Of a stretch of DNA of 64,000 nucleotides, positions 7,169-17,066 are shown in pieces (the stretch's first letter is position 1; each line of letters opens with the position of its first letter). The notes beneath the pieces were generated by a model. The model saw only the letters and a program-made list of their open reading frames with translations, searched no databases and was not told the origin of the DNA. Source of the DNA: Rubrobacter tropicus (GTDB lineage Bacteria > Actinomycetota > Rubrobacteria > Rubrobacterales > Rubrobacteraceae); assembly GCF_011492945.1 (NCBI RefSeq), contig NZ_CP045119.1, positions 2,356,001 through 2,420,000 on the forward strand, given 5' to 3'. The position numbers and the translations under genes were made by a program.

Positions 7169-8017
7169 TTAGCCCGGGACGTAGGCGAACGTGTCGGGGT
7201 TCGGGCCGGTTCGGCCGTCCTCACCCCTGTCGAGCGCCGTGATGGCCCCCATGTCGTCGGGGTCGAGCTCGAAGTCGAAGAGCTCGAAGTTCTCCTTCAT
7301 GCGCGAGGGCGTCACGGATTTCGGGAACACGATGTCGCCCCGCTGGACGTGCCAGCGCAAGACGGCCTGCGCGGGCGTCTTGTCGGCCTTCTCGGCGATC
7401 CGGGTGATGGTCGGGTCTTCGAGCACCCCGCCCTGCGCGATCGGGGACCACGCCTCCGTGGCGATCCCGTGCTCCCGACCGTAACCGCGCACCGCGTCGT
7501 TGGCAAGGTACGGGTGGACCTCTATCTGGTTCACTGCCGGCACGGTCTCGGTCTCGGCGGCCAGCCGCTCCAGGTGCTCGACCTGGAAGTTGGAGACGCC
7601 GATCGAGCGCGCCCGGCCGTCGCCCTTGAACTCCTCCAGGGTCTTCCAGGTAGAGACGTAGTCGCCGTCGTAGAGCGTCGGCAGGGGCCAGTGGATGAGG
7701 AACAGGTCCACGTAGTCGAAGCCGAGCTCCGAGAGCGTCCTGTCGAACGCCTCGCGGGCGTCACCGGGCTCGTGGAAGGAGTTGTTCAGCTTGCTGGTTA
7801 CGAAGACGTCGCCACGGTCGAGGCCCGAGGCCCGGACAGCCTCACCGACTTCCTTCTCGTTGCCGTACATCTCGGCTGTATCGATGTGCCTGTAGCCGAT
7901 ATCGAGCGCCTCGCCGACCGCCCGCGCGGTGTCCTTCGGCTCGATCTGGAAGACCCCGAAACCGAGCTGCGGGATGGTGTTGCCGTCGTTGAGAGTGATG
8001 GTGGGAACAGGGTTCAC
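7169..8017 (-). CDS. Aldo/keto reductase (AKR5/2,5-diketogluconate reductase-like)
   Basis: This 282-residue (alpha/beta)8 NADPH-dependent oxidoreductase shows all four catalytic elements: Asp in GYRHIDTAEMYGNE, Tyr in EMY, Lys in VTSKL and His in LIHWPLP. The C-terminal FPKSVTPSRMKENFELFDFEL is the NADP-binding region. Likely substrates are reactive carbonyls or sugar ketones; none can be assigned. It stands alone, with a GTG start and short intergenic spaces on both sides. Confidence 0.92.
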   Translation of the reverse strand: MNPVPTITLNDGNTIPQLGFGVFQIEPKDTARAVGEALDIGYRHIDTAEMYGNEKEVGEAVRASGLDRGDVFVTSKLNNSFHEPGDAREAFDRTLSELGFDYVDLFLIHWPLPTLYDGDYVSTWKTLEEFKGDGRARSIGVSNFQVEHLERLAAETETVPAVNQIEVHPYLANDAVRGYGREHGIATEAWSPIAQGGVLEDPTITRIAEKADKTPAQAVLRWHVQRGDIVFPKSVTPSRMKENFELFDFELDPDDMGAITALDRGEDGRTGPNPDTFAYVPG

Positions 8018-8130
8018 GGTCGTCTAGCTCCTTTGTTGATGATATGTAGCTGTAAACCGAAACGACACAGATTACCCCCATCGGCCCGTCATCAAACGCG
8101 GCGGCTCCCGCCTGGGACCATCCAGTCACG

Positions 8131-8706
8131 CTAACCTGGCAGGCCGCTGATCGCCCCTCGAAGCGTCTCGTCGGTGAACCCCTCCGACGCGCGCAGGAGT
8201 CGAGCCCCGCCGCCCGTCAGGTCCACGACGGCCGACGCCTCGCCGCTTCCGGGGCTGCCTTGCAACACGAAATCTACGGCAGCGAGCACCCGCGCGTCCA
8301 CATCGCCGAGAGAGCGCGGAGCCGGACCACCCGACGGGTTCGCGCTCGTCGCGTGGAGGGGCTCGCCATACGCGCGCAACACGTCAACCACGGCGCCGGC
8401 CGGGACCCGGACCCCCACGGCCCCCCCTCCGCGCCGGTCTAGCACCAGCGTGAGCGGGCCGGGCCAGTAACGTTCGGCGAGCGACCGGGCCAGCGGGGGC
8501 ACGTTCGCCGCGAGCGAGAACGCCTCCCCGGCCGACCCGCAGAGCAGGGCGAGCGGTTTGCCGGGGTCGCTGCCCTTGATCTCGTTCAGCCGCCACGCCT
8601 CCGCCGCCACCAGCCCGACCACGGTCTCGGTCGGCGCCAGGACCACCCCGCCGTCACGCAGAACCCGCGCCGCCTCCCCGGCCGAACCCGTCTTCACCCT
8701 TCCCAC
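8131..8706 (-). CDS. tsaC: L-threonylcarbamoyladenylate synthase (Sua5/YrdC/TsaC)
   Basis: This 191-residue YrdC-domain protein has the early VVLAPTETVVGL and KGSDPGKPLALL segments and the SANPSGG loop of the nucleotide/bicarbonate site. It makes threonylcarbamoyl-AMP for the t6A modification of ANN-decoding tRNAs. No C-terminal Sua5 domain is present, so it is the short form. It overlaps prmC by 13 nt, a gene order (prfA-prmC-tsaC) common in Gram-positive bacteria. Confidence 0.93.
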   Translation of the reverse strand: MGRVKTGSAGEAARVLRDGGVVLAPTETVVGLVAAEAWRLNEIKGSDPGKPLALLCGSAGEAFSLAANVPPLARSLAERYWPGPLTLVLDRRGGGAVGVRVPAGAVVDVLRAYGEPLHATSANPSGGPAPRSLGDVDARVLAAVDFVLQGSPGSGEASAVVDLTGGGARLLRASEGFTDETLRGAISGLPG

Positions 8707-9554
8707 CTCAAGAGCGCCACCCGCGGCGTCCCCGCGAGGTCTTCGCGTAAACCCAGCGGCACGAAACCCGCGTCCCCACCAAGCTCCAGAACGGCTTTTC
8801 CCTGCCCGTCCCCCACCTCCAGCACCACGTCAGCACCGTTTCTTAGCAGCGGCGGCGCCTCATCGAAGATGCGCCGGTAGAAGAGAAGGCCGTCCGGCCC
8901 GCCATCGAGGGCCACACCGGGGTCCCATTCCCGCACCTCGGGGGCGAGCTCCTCGATGCCGCCCGCCTCGACGTAGGGCGGGTTGGAGACGAGGAGGTCC
9001 ACCCCGTCCTGCAAGAATTCGAGCCCGTCGAAGAGGTCCGCGCGGTGGAAACTGACGGAGGCGCCGTTTTGATCGGCGTTCCTTCTGGCCGCCTCCAGAG
9101 CCTGCGCCGAGAGGTCGGTGGCGTATACGGTCGTCCGCGGCCTCTCCTGAGCTATGGAGATCGCGATGGCGCCGGTGCCCGTGCCGACGTCGAGGACGGC
9201 GCCGGCCCCGCCGCGGCCATCGAGGCATTCGAGGGCGACATCCACCACGCTCTCGGTGTCGGGGCGTGGGATCAGGGTCTCTTCGTTCAGTTGGAGTACG
9301 AGGTTTCGGAAGTACGCGCGCCCGAGTATCCGCTGAACGGGCTCCCGGTTGGCGCGGCGTTCGATCCAGGCCGCGTAAAGCCGCGCCTGCTCGTCTGTAA
9401 GCGGCGGGTCGTGAAAAGGGATCTCACCACGCCGGACGCCGAGTAGCTCAGAGAGCAGAACCTCGGCGGAAGCCCCGGGCTCGGGGACGCCGGCCCGCCG
9501 GAGTTCCAGAGCTGCTTCGCGCGAGGCGTCCCTGGCACGGAGGCCGGTCGGCAT
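8694..9554 (-). CDS. prmC: Peptide chain release factor N5-glutamine methyltransferase
   Basis: This 286-residue SAM-dependent methyltransferase has the VLDVGTGTGAIAI SAM loop and the NPPYVE catalytic motif that binds the target glutamine. It methylates the Gln of the GGQ motif in RF1 and RF2. It lies 3 nt after prfA, which encodes its substrate, and overlaps tsaC. The N-terminal helical domain (about residues 1-75) that recognises the release factor is present. Confidence 0.95.
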   Translation of the reverse strand: MPTGLRARDASREAALELRRAGVPEPGASAEVLLSELLGVRRGEIPFHDPPLTDEQARLYAAWIERRANREPVQRILGRAYFRNLVLQLNEETLIPRPDTESVVDVALECLDGRGGAGAVLDVGTGTGAIAISIAQERPRTTVYATDLSAQALEAARRNADQNGASVSFHRADLFDGLEFLQDGVDLLVSNPPYVEAGGIEELAPEVREWDPGVALDGGPDGLLFYRRIFDEAPPLLRNGADVVLEVGDGQGKAVLELGGDAGFVPLGLREDLAGTPRVALLRWEG

Positions 9555-9557
9555 GGT

Positions 9558-10652
9558 TCAGCCGGGCGTTCCGGCGGCCTCGGCGGCGAGCTTCTCGGAG
9601 CGCTCCTTGGCTGCCAAAGCCCGGGTGAACTCCTCGAGATCCCCGCCCAGGGTGGCCTCCAGGTTGTGGGAGGTTACGCCGACGCGGTGGTCCGTGATGC
9701 GCCCCTGCGGGAAGTTGTAGGTTCGGACCTTCGCCGAGCGGTCTCCCGTGCCGACCTGCGCCTGGCGGAGGGCGCCCTCCTGCTGGGCCCGCTCCTGCAT
9801 CTCCCGTTCGAGCAGACGGCTCTTCAGGATCTTCATCGCCTGCTCCTTGTTCTGGAGCTGGCTCTTCTCGTTCTGGCACGTCACGACGAGCCCCGTGGGC
9901 TTGTGCGTGATCCGCACCGCCGAGTCCGTCGTGTTCACGCTCTGGCCGCCGGGCCCGCTGGAGCGGTAGACGTCTATCTCGAGGTCGCCCGAGTTGATCT
10001 GAACGTCCACGTCCTCGGCCTCGGGAAGAACCGCCACCGTCGCCGTGGACGTGTGTATTCGTCCCTGGCTCTCGGTCTTGGGGACGCGCTGGACCCGGTG
10101 CGTGCCGCCCTCGTGCTTGAAGACGGAGAAGGCCCCGTCGCCCTGGACCTCGAGGGAGACCTCCCGGTAGCCACCGACTTCGGCGGGGCTTGAGGAGAGG
10201 GTGTCGTGCTTAAAGCGCAGACGCTCGGCGTAGCGGGAGTACATCTCCATAAGCTCGCCCGCGAAGAGGGCCGCCTCGTCGCCGCCGGCGCCGGCCCGGA
10301 TCTCGATGATCACGTCCTTATCGTCGTTCGGGTCGCGGTCGATGAGCTCCGTCCGGATCTTCTCGGAGAGCTCCGCTATCTTCTCCTCCGCCTCCCGCGC
10401 CTCGGCCGCGTAGAACTCCCGCTCCTCGGCGTCCTCGGCCTGCGGAACCAGCTCCCTGGCCTCCCGCTCGGCCTCGACGGCGTCGAGCAGCTCCTGGCTC
10501 ATCTCGGCCCCGCGGCGCATCTTCGAGTGCTCCTTGGCGACCTCGGCGTAGTGGCGCTGGTCGTTGAAGATGTTCGGGTCGGAGAGCTCTTTGGTCAGCG
10601 CCTCGTAGCGGCCGAGGGTCTCCTCGGCCAGCTTGACGACTTGACCGTCCAT
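9558..10652 (-). CDS. prfA: Peptide chain release factor 1
   Basis: This 364-residue class I release factor has the catalytic GGQ at 235-237 in [11 protein letters not shown], and the codon-reading tripeptide at 191-193 reads PKT. The usual bacterial RF1 triplet is PxT, often PAT, PVT or PET; Lys in the middle is less common. UAA and UAG should be its stop codons. The start overlaps the stop of the upstream yqhQ-like gene (TGATG), and prmC follows after 3 nt. Confidence 0.97.
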   Translation of the reverse strand: MDGQVVKLAEETLGRYEALTKELSDPNIFNDQRHYAEVAKEHSKMRRGAEMSQELLDAVEAEREARELVPQAEDAEEREFYAAEAREAEEKIAELSEKIRTELIDRDPNDDKDVIIEIRAGAGGDEAALFAGELMEMYSRYAERLRFKHDTLSSSPAEVGGYREVSLEVQGDGAFSVFKHEGGTHRVQRVPKTESQGRIHTSTATVAVLPEAEDVDVQINSGDLEIDVYRSSGPGGQSVNTTDSAVRITHKPTGLVVTCQNEKSQLQNKEQAMKILKSRLLEREMQERAQQEGALRQAQVGTGDRSAKVRTYNFPQGRITDHRVGVTSHNLEATLGGDLEEFTRALAAKERSEKLAAEAAGTPG

Positions 10653-11566
10653 CAGATCACCAGCTTGTTCGTCGCCTCGTTCGGCTCTATCTTCGACTGT
10701 TCTTCCATCGAAAGCACCTTCTTCAAAGACGCCATCGCCACCTCGACCATGTCGTCCGATGGCTCACGCGTCGTAAGCTTCTGCATCTGCAGCCCCGGCC
10801 AGACCAGTATCTTCACCAGCGGGCTCTTCTCGTTGCGCGCGCTCCACATGATGAACTCGAAGGCGATACCCGCCACGAGCGGGATGACCACCACCCGGCT
10901 CGCGATCATGTAGAGCCAGCCCTCCACGCCGAGCAGGGAGAACGCCAGGATCGAGAGGACGAGCACGTACAAGACGAAGCTCGTGCCGCAGCGGACGTGG
11001 CTCGTGTCGTACTTGTGCGAGTTTTCGGGCACCAGTTCCTCGCCGTTCTCGTAGACCTTTATGGCCTTGTGCTCGGCGCCGTGGTAGGCGAAGAAGCGTT
11101 TTATGTCTTTGCTGATCCAGGTGATCCCGACGATGTACAGGATAAAGATCCCGATCCTGATAACGCCCTCGATCAGGTTGAAGACGACCGGGTTCTGAAT
11201 GTTGGTCCCGAGCAGCGCCCCGAGGCCTTTGGTTCCGAAGACGGGCGCCACGAGGAACAGTCCGAACCCGAGCACGAGCGCGAAGAGCATGGTCCCCGCG
11301 ATCTCCTTCTTCGAGAGCTCCTCTTCTTCCCCGAGCGCGATGTTCGTGGAGAGCGTCAACGCCTTCATCCCGAGCCAGAGCGTCTCCCCGAGGGAGAGCG
11401 CGCCCCGCACTATGGGAAGCCTGAACAGCTTGCTCTTGCGGGTGACGGAGCGGAAGGGTTCGGCCCGAAGCTCCACGTTGCCCTCGGGCGCGCGGACGGC
11501 CATCCCCCAGAAGTTGGGGGAGCGCATCAGCACGCCCTCCATTATGGCCTGGCCGCCGACCCTCAA
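10652..11566 (-). CDS. DUF1385 membrane protein (YqhQ-like)
   Basis: This 304-residue protein begins [15 protein letters not shown], the hallmark of the DUF1385/YqhQ family, and has several membrane helices, a cytosolic YHGAEHKA motif and a HVRCGTSFV segment. The family has no established biochemical role. It frequently sits beside prfA and rpmE, as here, so a link to ribosome or envelope function is sometimes suggested. The start is TTG with a good GGGAGG ribosome site 8 nt upstream. Confidence 0.9.
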   Translation of the reverse strand: MRVGGQAIMEGVLMRSPNFWGMAVRAPEGNVELRAEPFRSVTRKSKLFRLPIVRGALSLGETLWLGMKALTLSTNIALGEEEELSKKEIAGTMLFALVLGFGLFLVAPVFGTKGLGALLGTNIQNPVVFNLIEGVIRIGIFILYIVGITWISKDIKRFFAYHGAEHKAIKVYENGEELVPENSHKYDTSHVRCGTSFVLYVLVLSILAFSLLGVEGWLYMIASRVVVIPLVAGIAFEFIMWSARNEKSPLVKILVWPGLQMQKLTTREPSDDMVEVAMASLKKVLSMEEQSKIEPNEATNKLVI

Positions 11567-11575
11567 AGGGCCTCC

Positions 11576-11833
11576 CTACTGATTGCTCTGGCGGGCCCTG
11601 CGACGGTTCTCGAACCGCTGCACCCGGCCGCCGGTGTCCACTATGCGCTGCTTGCCGGTGTAAAAGGGGTGGCTGGCGCTGGAGATGTCCAGCTCGACCA
11701 GCGGGTACTCGTTGCCGTCCTCCCAGGTGATCGTGCGGCTCGTCTCGATGGTCGAGCGGCTGAGGATCGAGAAGTCGGCGCTGTTGTCGCGGAAGACGAC
11801 CGGCCTGTACTCCGGGTGGATACCTTTTTTCAT
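11576..11833 (-). CDS. rpmE: Ribosomal protein bL31 type B
   Basis: This 85-residue protein, [16 protein letters not shown] onward, ends in [18 protein letters not shown], the typical L31 core. There are no cysteines, so it is the zinc-free (C-) type B form, in many bacteria expressed under zinc limitation; whether a zinc-binding copy exists elsewhere cannot be seen. It precedes the yqhQ-like gene and follows rho on the same strand. ATG start with an AGGAAA-type site. Confidence 0.95.
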   Translation of the reverse strand: MKKGIHPEYRPVVFRDNSADFSILSRSTIETSRTITWEDGNEYPLVELDISSASHPFYTGKQRIVDTGGRVQRFENRRRARQSNQ

Positions 11834-11883
11834 GGCAGTTTCCTTTTCTCTTCTTCGTCTCTACGGTCCTACAGTTTAACCAC

Positions 11884-11922
11884 GAAAAAGGGAGAGGTCC
11901 GAAAAACCCCGGACCCTCCCCT
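11884..11922 (-). terminator. Intrinsic terminator after rho
   Basis: On the minus strand, immediately after the rho stop, GGGAGGGTCCG pairs with CGGACCTCTCCC (one bulge) and is followed by a run of five T. This should end the rho transcript before rpmE. Confidence 0.8.
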
Positions 11923-11930
11923 TGATGCCC

Positions 11931-13457
11931 CTAGCCGCGGACGCGCTGGATCTCGCGCAGGAACTCGGCGTTGGAGCGGGTCTCCTTGAGCTTCTGGATC
12001 AGAAGCTCTATCTTCTGCGCCCCGTCGAGGGCGTTGAGGATGCCCCGCACCTGCCAGACCCGCTGGGCCTCGGCCGGCTCCATGAGCAGCTCTTCCTTAC
12101 GCGTAGAAGAGTCCTCGATGTTGATGGCCGGGTAGATCCTGCGGTTCGCCAGCCTGCGCTCCAGGTGGATCTCCATGTTGCCCGTGCCCTTGAACTCCTC
12201 GTAGATCACCTCGTCCATCCGGCTCCCGGTCTCGACGAGCGCGCTCGCGAGTATCGTCAAAGACCCGCCGTCCTCGATGTTCCGCGCGGCCCCGAAGAAC
12301 CGCTTGGGCGGATACAGCGCCGCGGAGTCCACGCCACCGGACAGGATGCGTCCGCTAGCCGGGGCGGCCAGGTTGTAGGCCCTGGCGAGCCGGGTGATGG
12401 AGTCCAGGATCACGACGACGTCCTCGCCCTCCTCGACCAATCGCCTCACCCGCTCCAGCAGGAGCTCGGCCACGGCTATGTGGTTGTCGGCGGGCTGGTC
12501 GAAGGTAGAGGCGACGACGGTCGCCTCCTTGACGCTGCGCTGCCAGTCGGTTACCTCCTCGGGCCGCTCGTCGGCGAGCAGGACGAAAAGCTTCGCCTCC
12601 GGGTAGTTGGCGGCGATGGACTGGGCGATCTGCTTGAGGATCGTCGTCTTGCCGGCCTTGGGCGGGGAGACGATAAGCCCGCGCTGTCCCTTGCCTATCG
12701 GGGTGATGAGGTCCATGACGCGCGGGGCTATGTCGTTGGGCTTCCACTCCAGGCGCAGGCGCTCCTGCGGGAAGAGCGGGGTCAGGTCGTCGAAGTTCTG
12801 GCGGCGGCGTCCCTTCTGGGGCTCCTCGCCGTTTACCGTCTCGATGCGGACCATCGCCGGGTACTTCTCGCCCTCGCGCGCCGGCCGGATCTGGCCGACT
12901 ACGTGGTCGCCGCGGCGGAGGTTGAAGCGCTTGATCTGGCTGGTCGAGACGTAGACGTCGCCCCTGCTCTGGCTGTACCCGCCGGTCCTGAGGAAACCGA
13001 ACCCGTCGGGCAACACGTCGAGGATGCCGCTCTGGACGTTCTCCTCGCCGCCGCGCTTCTCCTGCTGGCCGTCCCGGCCCTGCTGCTGCTTCTGCTCGGG
13101 GCGCTTGCGGTCCTCCCGGCGCTCCTCGCGCCGGCCTTCCTGACGCTGCGGGCGTCGCTGCTCGGGGGCCGGCTGGGCCTCGTCGGCCGTCTCCTCGGCG
13201 GGGGCGAGGGGCGCCTGGGGCTCGGGGAGCGTGGCGGTGGCGGTGTTCCCGTTGCCGGCCGGCGCCTCTGCCACCTCGGGGGCGCCGCCGTTGGTCGTCT
13301 CCGTCGTTTGCTGGCCGGCCTGCTCGGTGGCGACCTGGTAGATCATCTCGGCGAGCTCGGGCTTGCGGTACTTGCGGTACTGCTTGATACCGAGCTGGGA
13401 GGCGATCTGGTGCAGATCACTCAGGCGCTTGCGCTCCAGGGTTGCTTTTTCGGTCAT
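11931..13457 (-). CDS. rho: Transcription termination factor Rho
   Basis: This 508-residue hexameric RNA helicase has an N-terminal Rho-N segment (residues 1-45), then a low-complexity insert rich in Gln, Glu, Arg and Pro (about 48-140), an OB-fold RNA-binding domain, and an ATPase with P-loop [12 protein letters not shown] at 260-271. The usual P-loop reads APPKAGKT; here Ala is Ser. Long N-terminal inserts are typical of high-GC actinobacteria and can add RNA affinity. An intrinsic terminator follows. It stands between the glpX-like gene and rpmE. Confidence 0.97.
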   Translation of the reverse strand: MTEKATLERKRLSDLHQIASQLGIKQYRKYRKPELAEMIYQVATEQAGQQTTETTNGGAPEVAEAPAGNGNTATATLPEPQAPLAPAEETADEAQPAPEQRRPQRQEGRREERREDRKRPEQKQQQGRDGQQEKRGGEENVQSGILDVLPDGFGFLRTGGYSQSRGDVYVSTSQIKRFNLRRGDHVVGQIRPAREGEKYPAMVRIETVNGEEPQKGRRRQNFDDLTPLFPQERLRLEWKPNDIAPRVMDLITPIGKGQRGLIVSPPKAGKTTILKQIAQSIAANYPEAKLFVLLADERPEEVTDWQRSVKEATVVASTFDQPADNHIAVAELLLERVRRLVEEGEDVVVILDSITRLARAYNLAAPASGRILSGGVDSAALYPPKRFFGAARNIEDGGSLTILASALVETGSRMDEVIYEEFKGTGNMEIHLERRLANRRIYPAINIEDSSTRKEELLMEPAEAQRVWQVRGILNALDGAQKIELLIQKLKETRSNAEFLREIQRVRG

Positions 13458-13524
13458 GCTGATGCTCCACCCTTCTTGTTTTGCGATGCGGGTACGGCTG
13501 TTGCGGAATCGGTGCTCGTCTTTT

Positions 13525-14514
13525 TCAAAGCTGGAATCCCTTGCGCCCGGCTACGGGCTCCAGGGCGTGAATGGTGTCCATAAATCTTACCACACTGGGC
13601 TCCGTGGACATCACCACCGTGTGCGTCCTCGCCCCGCCCCGGAAGTACCTGACCCCGTTCAGGATCTCGCCCGAGGTGATGCCCGTGGCGGCGAAGACCA
13701 CGTCGTCTTCCCGGATCAGGTCGTCGAGGGTGAGCTTTTTCTCCGGGTCGTCGAAGCCGTACTCCCTGAGCTTGTCCACCTGCGAGCGCTGCGTCGGCCA
13801 CATCCTCGCCTGCATCTCGCCGCCCAGGCACTTCATTATAGCCGCGGCCAGGATGCCTTCCGGTGCGCCGCCTATACCGACTATGGCGTGGACCTCGGCG
13901 CCCCTCATTCCTACCGCTATGGCCGGCGTCAGATCCCCTTCGGGCCGGATCTGGATTCTGGCCCCGGTCTCCCGGATCTCGCCGATCAGGTTCTCGTGCC
14001 TGTCGCGGTCGAGCACGGCGACCGTGGTCTCCTCGGGCCGGCGGCCGATCGCCTCCGCTACGGCCCTCACGTTCTCGGCGACGGGCGCGTCTATGTCTAT
14101 GGCCCCCTTCGCCCCCGGCCCCACTATGAGCTTGCTCATGTACATGTCCGGCGTCCTCAGGATGCCGCCCCTCGGGGCCGCCGCGACGGCGGAGATCGAA
14201 CCCTCCTGTCCCCGGATGAGCAACTGCAGCCCCTCCACGGGCTCGACCGCGAGGTCGACCGGCAAACCGCCGGCCCCCAGCACGTCGCCCACGTTCAGGG
14301 CCCCCGGCCCGCTCCGCGGGGCGCTGACCCTGCCCTTCTCGTCCAGGCGCTCCTCGCGCAGGCTCGCGACCTCGCCTTCGTTCGAGACGCCGCTCAAGCC
14401 CTCGCCGAAGGTCTCCATGGCGAGGGTGTAAGCGCCCTCCGGATCGCCGGAACCTTCGAGGCGGGCCACCTGCAAGGCCACCATCTCGGTAACGGCCGCG
14501 TACTCGACGGCCAC
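13525..14514 (-). CDS. GlpX-like (class II fructose-1,6-bisphosphatase) protein with altered active site
   Basis: This 329-residue protein is plainly homologous to Glp[29 protein letters not shown] (217-220) and [14 protein letters not shown] are near standard. The metal and catalytic region is not. The family motif AVDPIEGT reads AVEPVEGL at 89-96, so Asp becomes Glu and the catalytic Thr becomes Leu. The upstream GEGExDEAPML segment is replaced by [16 protein letters not shown]. Fructose bisphosphatase activity is therefore doubtful; a regulatory role or a new substrate is possible. The GTG start gives a full-length fold, so this is not truncation. Confidence 0.85.
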   Translation of the reverse strand: MAVEYAAVTEMVALQVARLEGSGDPEGAYTLAMETFGEGLSGVSNEGEVASLREERLDEKGRVSAPRSGPGALNVGDVLGAGGLPVDLAVEPVEGLQLLIRGQEGSISAVAAAPRGGILRTPDMYMSKLIVGPGAKGAIDIDAPVAENVRAVAEAIGRRPEETTVAVLDRDRHENLIGEIRETGARIQIRPEGDLTPAIAVGMRGAEVHAIVGIGGAPEGILAAAIMKCLGGEMQARMWPTQRSQVDKLREYGFDDPEKKLTLDDLIREDDVVFAATGITSGEILNGVRYFRGGARTHTVVMSTEPSVVRFMDTIHALEPVAGRKGFQL

Positions 14515-14733
14515 GGATGCTATGGACCCCTGGCGGGGATCGACCTCTCTAATGGGTTCTCACCAGACCTCCCGTGCCGGCCAAGGTGTCCCGCCTAAAA
14601 CGGGCGCCTTTGATGGCAGGATCTGCTCGGAAACGTCGCGGAGCGGCTCTTTACCTCTCGGGGATCGGAACCAGCGTATCGGACTTCAAAAGTATACACG
14701 GTCCTTTGCGGTAAGACCACCGGGGCCTTCCCA

Positions 14734-16038
14734 TCATCCCACCGCCCCGCGCGCCAGCCGCAACAACTCCCCGTCGAGCCCCTCCCCGACGGGATCGTTG
14801 TCGCAGTACAGCACCGGCCTGCCCTCCTCCGCGCCGCGCCGGGTGATCACGTCGATGGCCGCCGCCTTTATTTCCGTGAGATACGCGTCGACGGGCGGCA
14901 TGCCGTCGAGGTCCGCGGCGAGCCGCCTCCTGTCCGAGAGGTTGCCCGACGCGGCCGCCACCTCGCACCCGTACCGGGTCTCCAGGTGACGCGCGAGCTT
15001 GTTCAGCACGGATTCCGGGGCCGTCGAGACGTAGGCGAGGCGCAACCCCGAAACGTCGCCCACGGGCCTGGGCCTGAAGACCGTCGGAACGACGGGAAGG
15101 TCGGGCCGGATCTCCCGCACCCGCTCGATAAGGTCCCGCACCTTCTCCTCGCCCGCCATGGGCTCCTCGCTCATCGTCAAGAGCAGGAGGTCGGAGATCA
15201 TGAGCCGGTAGGCGCCGAGGTAGCCCGCTACGTACTCGGGGTCCTGGTGGGCTCCCGCGACGAGTATCCTTGCGTCTACCCGGACCGGGGGCATCGCAGC
15301 GCCCGATCCGTCGAAGAGAGTAACGCCGGTCCGGAGGTCGTTGGCGATACCGGCTCCTTCTAGCACGTTGGAGACGAACGGCTCCCCGGCGAGCCCGCCG
15401 CCGCATCTGCGGCACCCGACGGTCGTAACCCGGCTCAGCGCCGCCGTCTCGTAGTAGTCGCTCGCCGCGTGCGCCCCCCGCTCCAGCGCTTCGAGAAGAT
15501 AGGCGCTCCCGACCTCCAGCTTGTGGCCTTCGATCACCTCGGGCCGCGGCGGTCCCCCGCGCCCCATCGAGACCACCCCAGGATCGAAGCCCTCCCGCGC
15601 CAGAAGGCGCGCCAGATACCCGGAGACGGCGGTCTTCCCTACCCGCTTGCCCGTGCCGACCACGGCAAGAGAGGGTTTCGTCGATACGTCGCGCAGTTTC
15701 GGCGGCCTGAGCTCGAAGTCGCTGCCGACGTAGCGGGCGCCCTCCGCCAGGGAGAGGGAGGCTATCCGCATCCTTTCGCGGTAGCCGATGACGGGCTCGT
15801 CGGAGAGGTCCACCACGACGTCCACCGCGTGTTCGGAGAGCGCCCGGGCGACGGCGGAGACCGGATCGTCCCCGTGGACGAGGGGCAGGCCGTAGTCCGT
15901 GCCCTCTTTCAGCTTCTCCGTGCCGCCGAGAAAGGCCGCCGCCACACCCACAGCACCCATCGATCCTTCGACGCTGCGCATGGCATCCAACACGACGGGC
16001 GGGTAGTGCTCGCCGTCGATCAAAAAGAGCGCCCGCAC
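14734..16038 (-). CDS. Cyclic 2,3-diphosphoglycerate synthetase homologue
   Basis: This 434-residue protein has a P-loop GTGKRVGKT at 128-136 and a C-terminal region typical of the cPGS family known from thermophilic methanogens, where it cyclises 2,3-bisphosphoglycerate with ATP to the thermoprotectant cyclic 2,3-DPG. A CRRCGGG pair of cysteines lies in the middle. It precedes glpX-like and follows a metallophosphoesterase with a 15-nt gap. Whether the bacterium makes the solute is unknown. The assignment rests on recognition of overall sequence rather than on a proven motif set. Confidence 0.8.
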   Translation of the reverse strand: MRALFLIDGEHYPPVVLDAMRSVEGSMGAVGVAAAFLGGTEKLKEGTDYGLPLVHGDDPVSAVARALSEHAVDVVVDLSDEPVIGYRERMRIASLSLAEGARYVGSDFELRPPKLRDVSTKPSLAVVGTGKRVGKTAVSGYLARLLAREGFDPGVVSMGRGGPPRPEVIEGHKLEVGSAYLLEALERGAHAASDYYETAALSRVTTVGCRRCGGGLAGEPFVSNVLEGAGIANDLRTGVTLFDGSGAAMPPVRVDARILVAGAHQDPEYVAGYLGAYRLMISDLLLLTMSEEPMAGEEKVRDLIERVREIRPDLPVVPTVFRPRPVGDVSGLRLAYVSTAPESVLNKLARHLETRYGCEVAAASGNLSDRRRLAADLDGMPPVDAYLTEIKAAAIDVITRRGAEEGRPVLYCDNDPVGEGLDGELLRLARGAVG

Positions 16039-16053
16039 GTAAGAGGCCGGGGC

Positions 16054-16875
16054 TTACTCGCCGAGGGCGACTTCGGGGTCGGCGCCGACGTCCGCGTCGA
16101 TCCTGTCTTCGTAGCGGACGTACTCGTGGGTGACCGAGTCGAAGTCGACCGTCAGCTCCCGCTGCTTGAACGGGTACTTGCGAAAGACCTTCACCCGCCC
16201 GTCCTCGATCTCGATGATGTTGTAGCAGGGCCGCGTGTTGCCCCGCAGGCGCGTCGTGGAGGCCGTGCCGGCGTTGACTATAAAGAAGTCCTCAAGCTTC
16301 CAGGAGTAAGGGACGTGCTTGTGGCCCGAGAGGACCAGGTCGACGCCCACATCGTCCAGAAGTTCGAGCACGTCGCCCGCGTCGAAGATGATGTTCCGTT
16401 CGCGGCCGGTGCCGGGGATCGGGATGAGGTGGTGGTGGATCACGAAGATCTTGAGCCGGCCTTCCGCGTTCGCGAACGACTCGTGGATGAACCCGTAATG
16501 CTCCCGCCCAACCCGCCCATCGTTCAGATCGGGCTCGGACGAGTCTATGCCCACCATCACCGCGTTGTCGAACTCGATGCAGGAGTACCGCTCCCCGAAG
16601 AGCCGCTCGAAGTGCACGTACCCGACGTTGCGCGAGTCGTGGTTGCCCGGGATGACCATCACGTTCGGGCAGTCGAAGCGCTGGATGTACTCGGCCGCGA
16701 TCTCGAACTCCTGCCTGTAACCCGCGTTCGTCAGGTCGCCAGAGACCACGACGGCCGCCGGTTCGAGGTCGTTTATCTCCAGGATCGAGCGCTCCAGAAG
16801 GTCCGGGATAAAATACGGGCTTCCGCAGTGGATGTCGCTGATCTGGCAGATCGTCAACCGGCCGCCTGTGCTCAT
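16054..16875 (-). CDS. Metallophosphoesterase (CpdA-like calcineurin fold)
   Basis: This 273-residue protein shows the full set of dimetal motifs in order: DIH near residue 15, GDLTNAGY, GNHDSR, IHHH and GHKH. The order and length resemble class III cyclic-nucleotide phosphodiesterases (CpdA/Icc), but the family acts on many phosphoesters. It lies 15 nt upstream of the cPGS homologue, probably in one operon, so it could act on a cyclic phosphate linked to that enzyme; this is speculation. Confidence 0.88.
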   Translation of the reverse strand: MSTGGRLTICQISDIHCGSPYFIPDLLERSILEINDLEPAAVVVSGDLTNAGYRQEFEIAAEYIQRFDCPNVMVIPGNHDSRNVGYVHFERLFGERYSCIEFDNAVMVGIDSSEPDLNDGRVGREHYGFIHESFANAEGRLKIFVIHHHLIPIPGTGRERNIIFDAGDVLELLDDVGVDLVLSGHKHVPYSWKLEDFFIVNAGTASTTRLRGNTRPCYNIIEIEDGRVKVFRKYPFKQRELTVDFDSVTHEYVRYEDRIDADVGADPEVALGE

Positions 16876-16919
16876 GGTCTCCCCGTCGCTAGTATTTCCT
16901 GGTAACGCCCAAAAAAGTA

Positions 16920-17066
16920 TACAGCTATCAGCAGCCAGCTATCAGCCACCTCGCGAAACTCGTCGCCCGACCTCGCGACCGCCAGTTCCACCAAGGACGG
17001 CGCCGGTCGCTGCCGACAACCGCCTCCCCCACACTAGCTGATAGCTGAGGGCTGACAGCTACTAGC
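16920..17066. repeat. Heptad repeat element (copy 2)
   Basis: Forward TCAGCNN units (16921-16949) and returning GCTGANN units (17033-17064) flank about 85 bp of unrelated sequence. It fills the gap downstream of argS. Confidence 0.7.
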
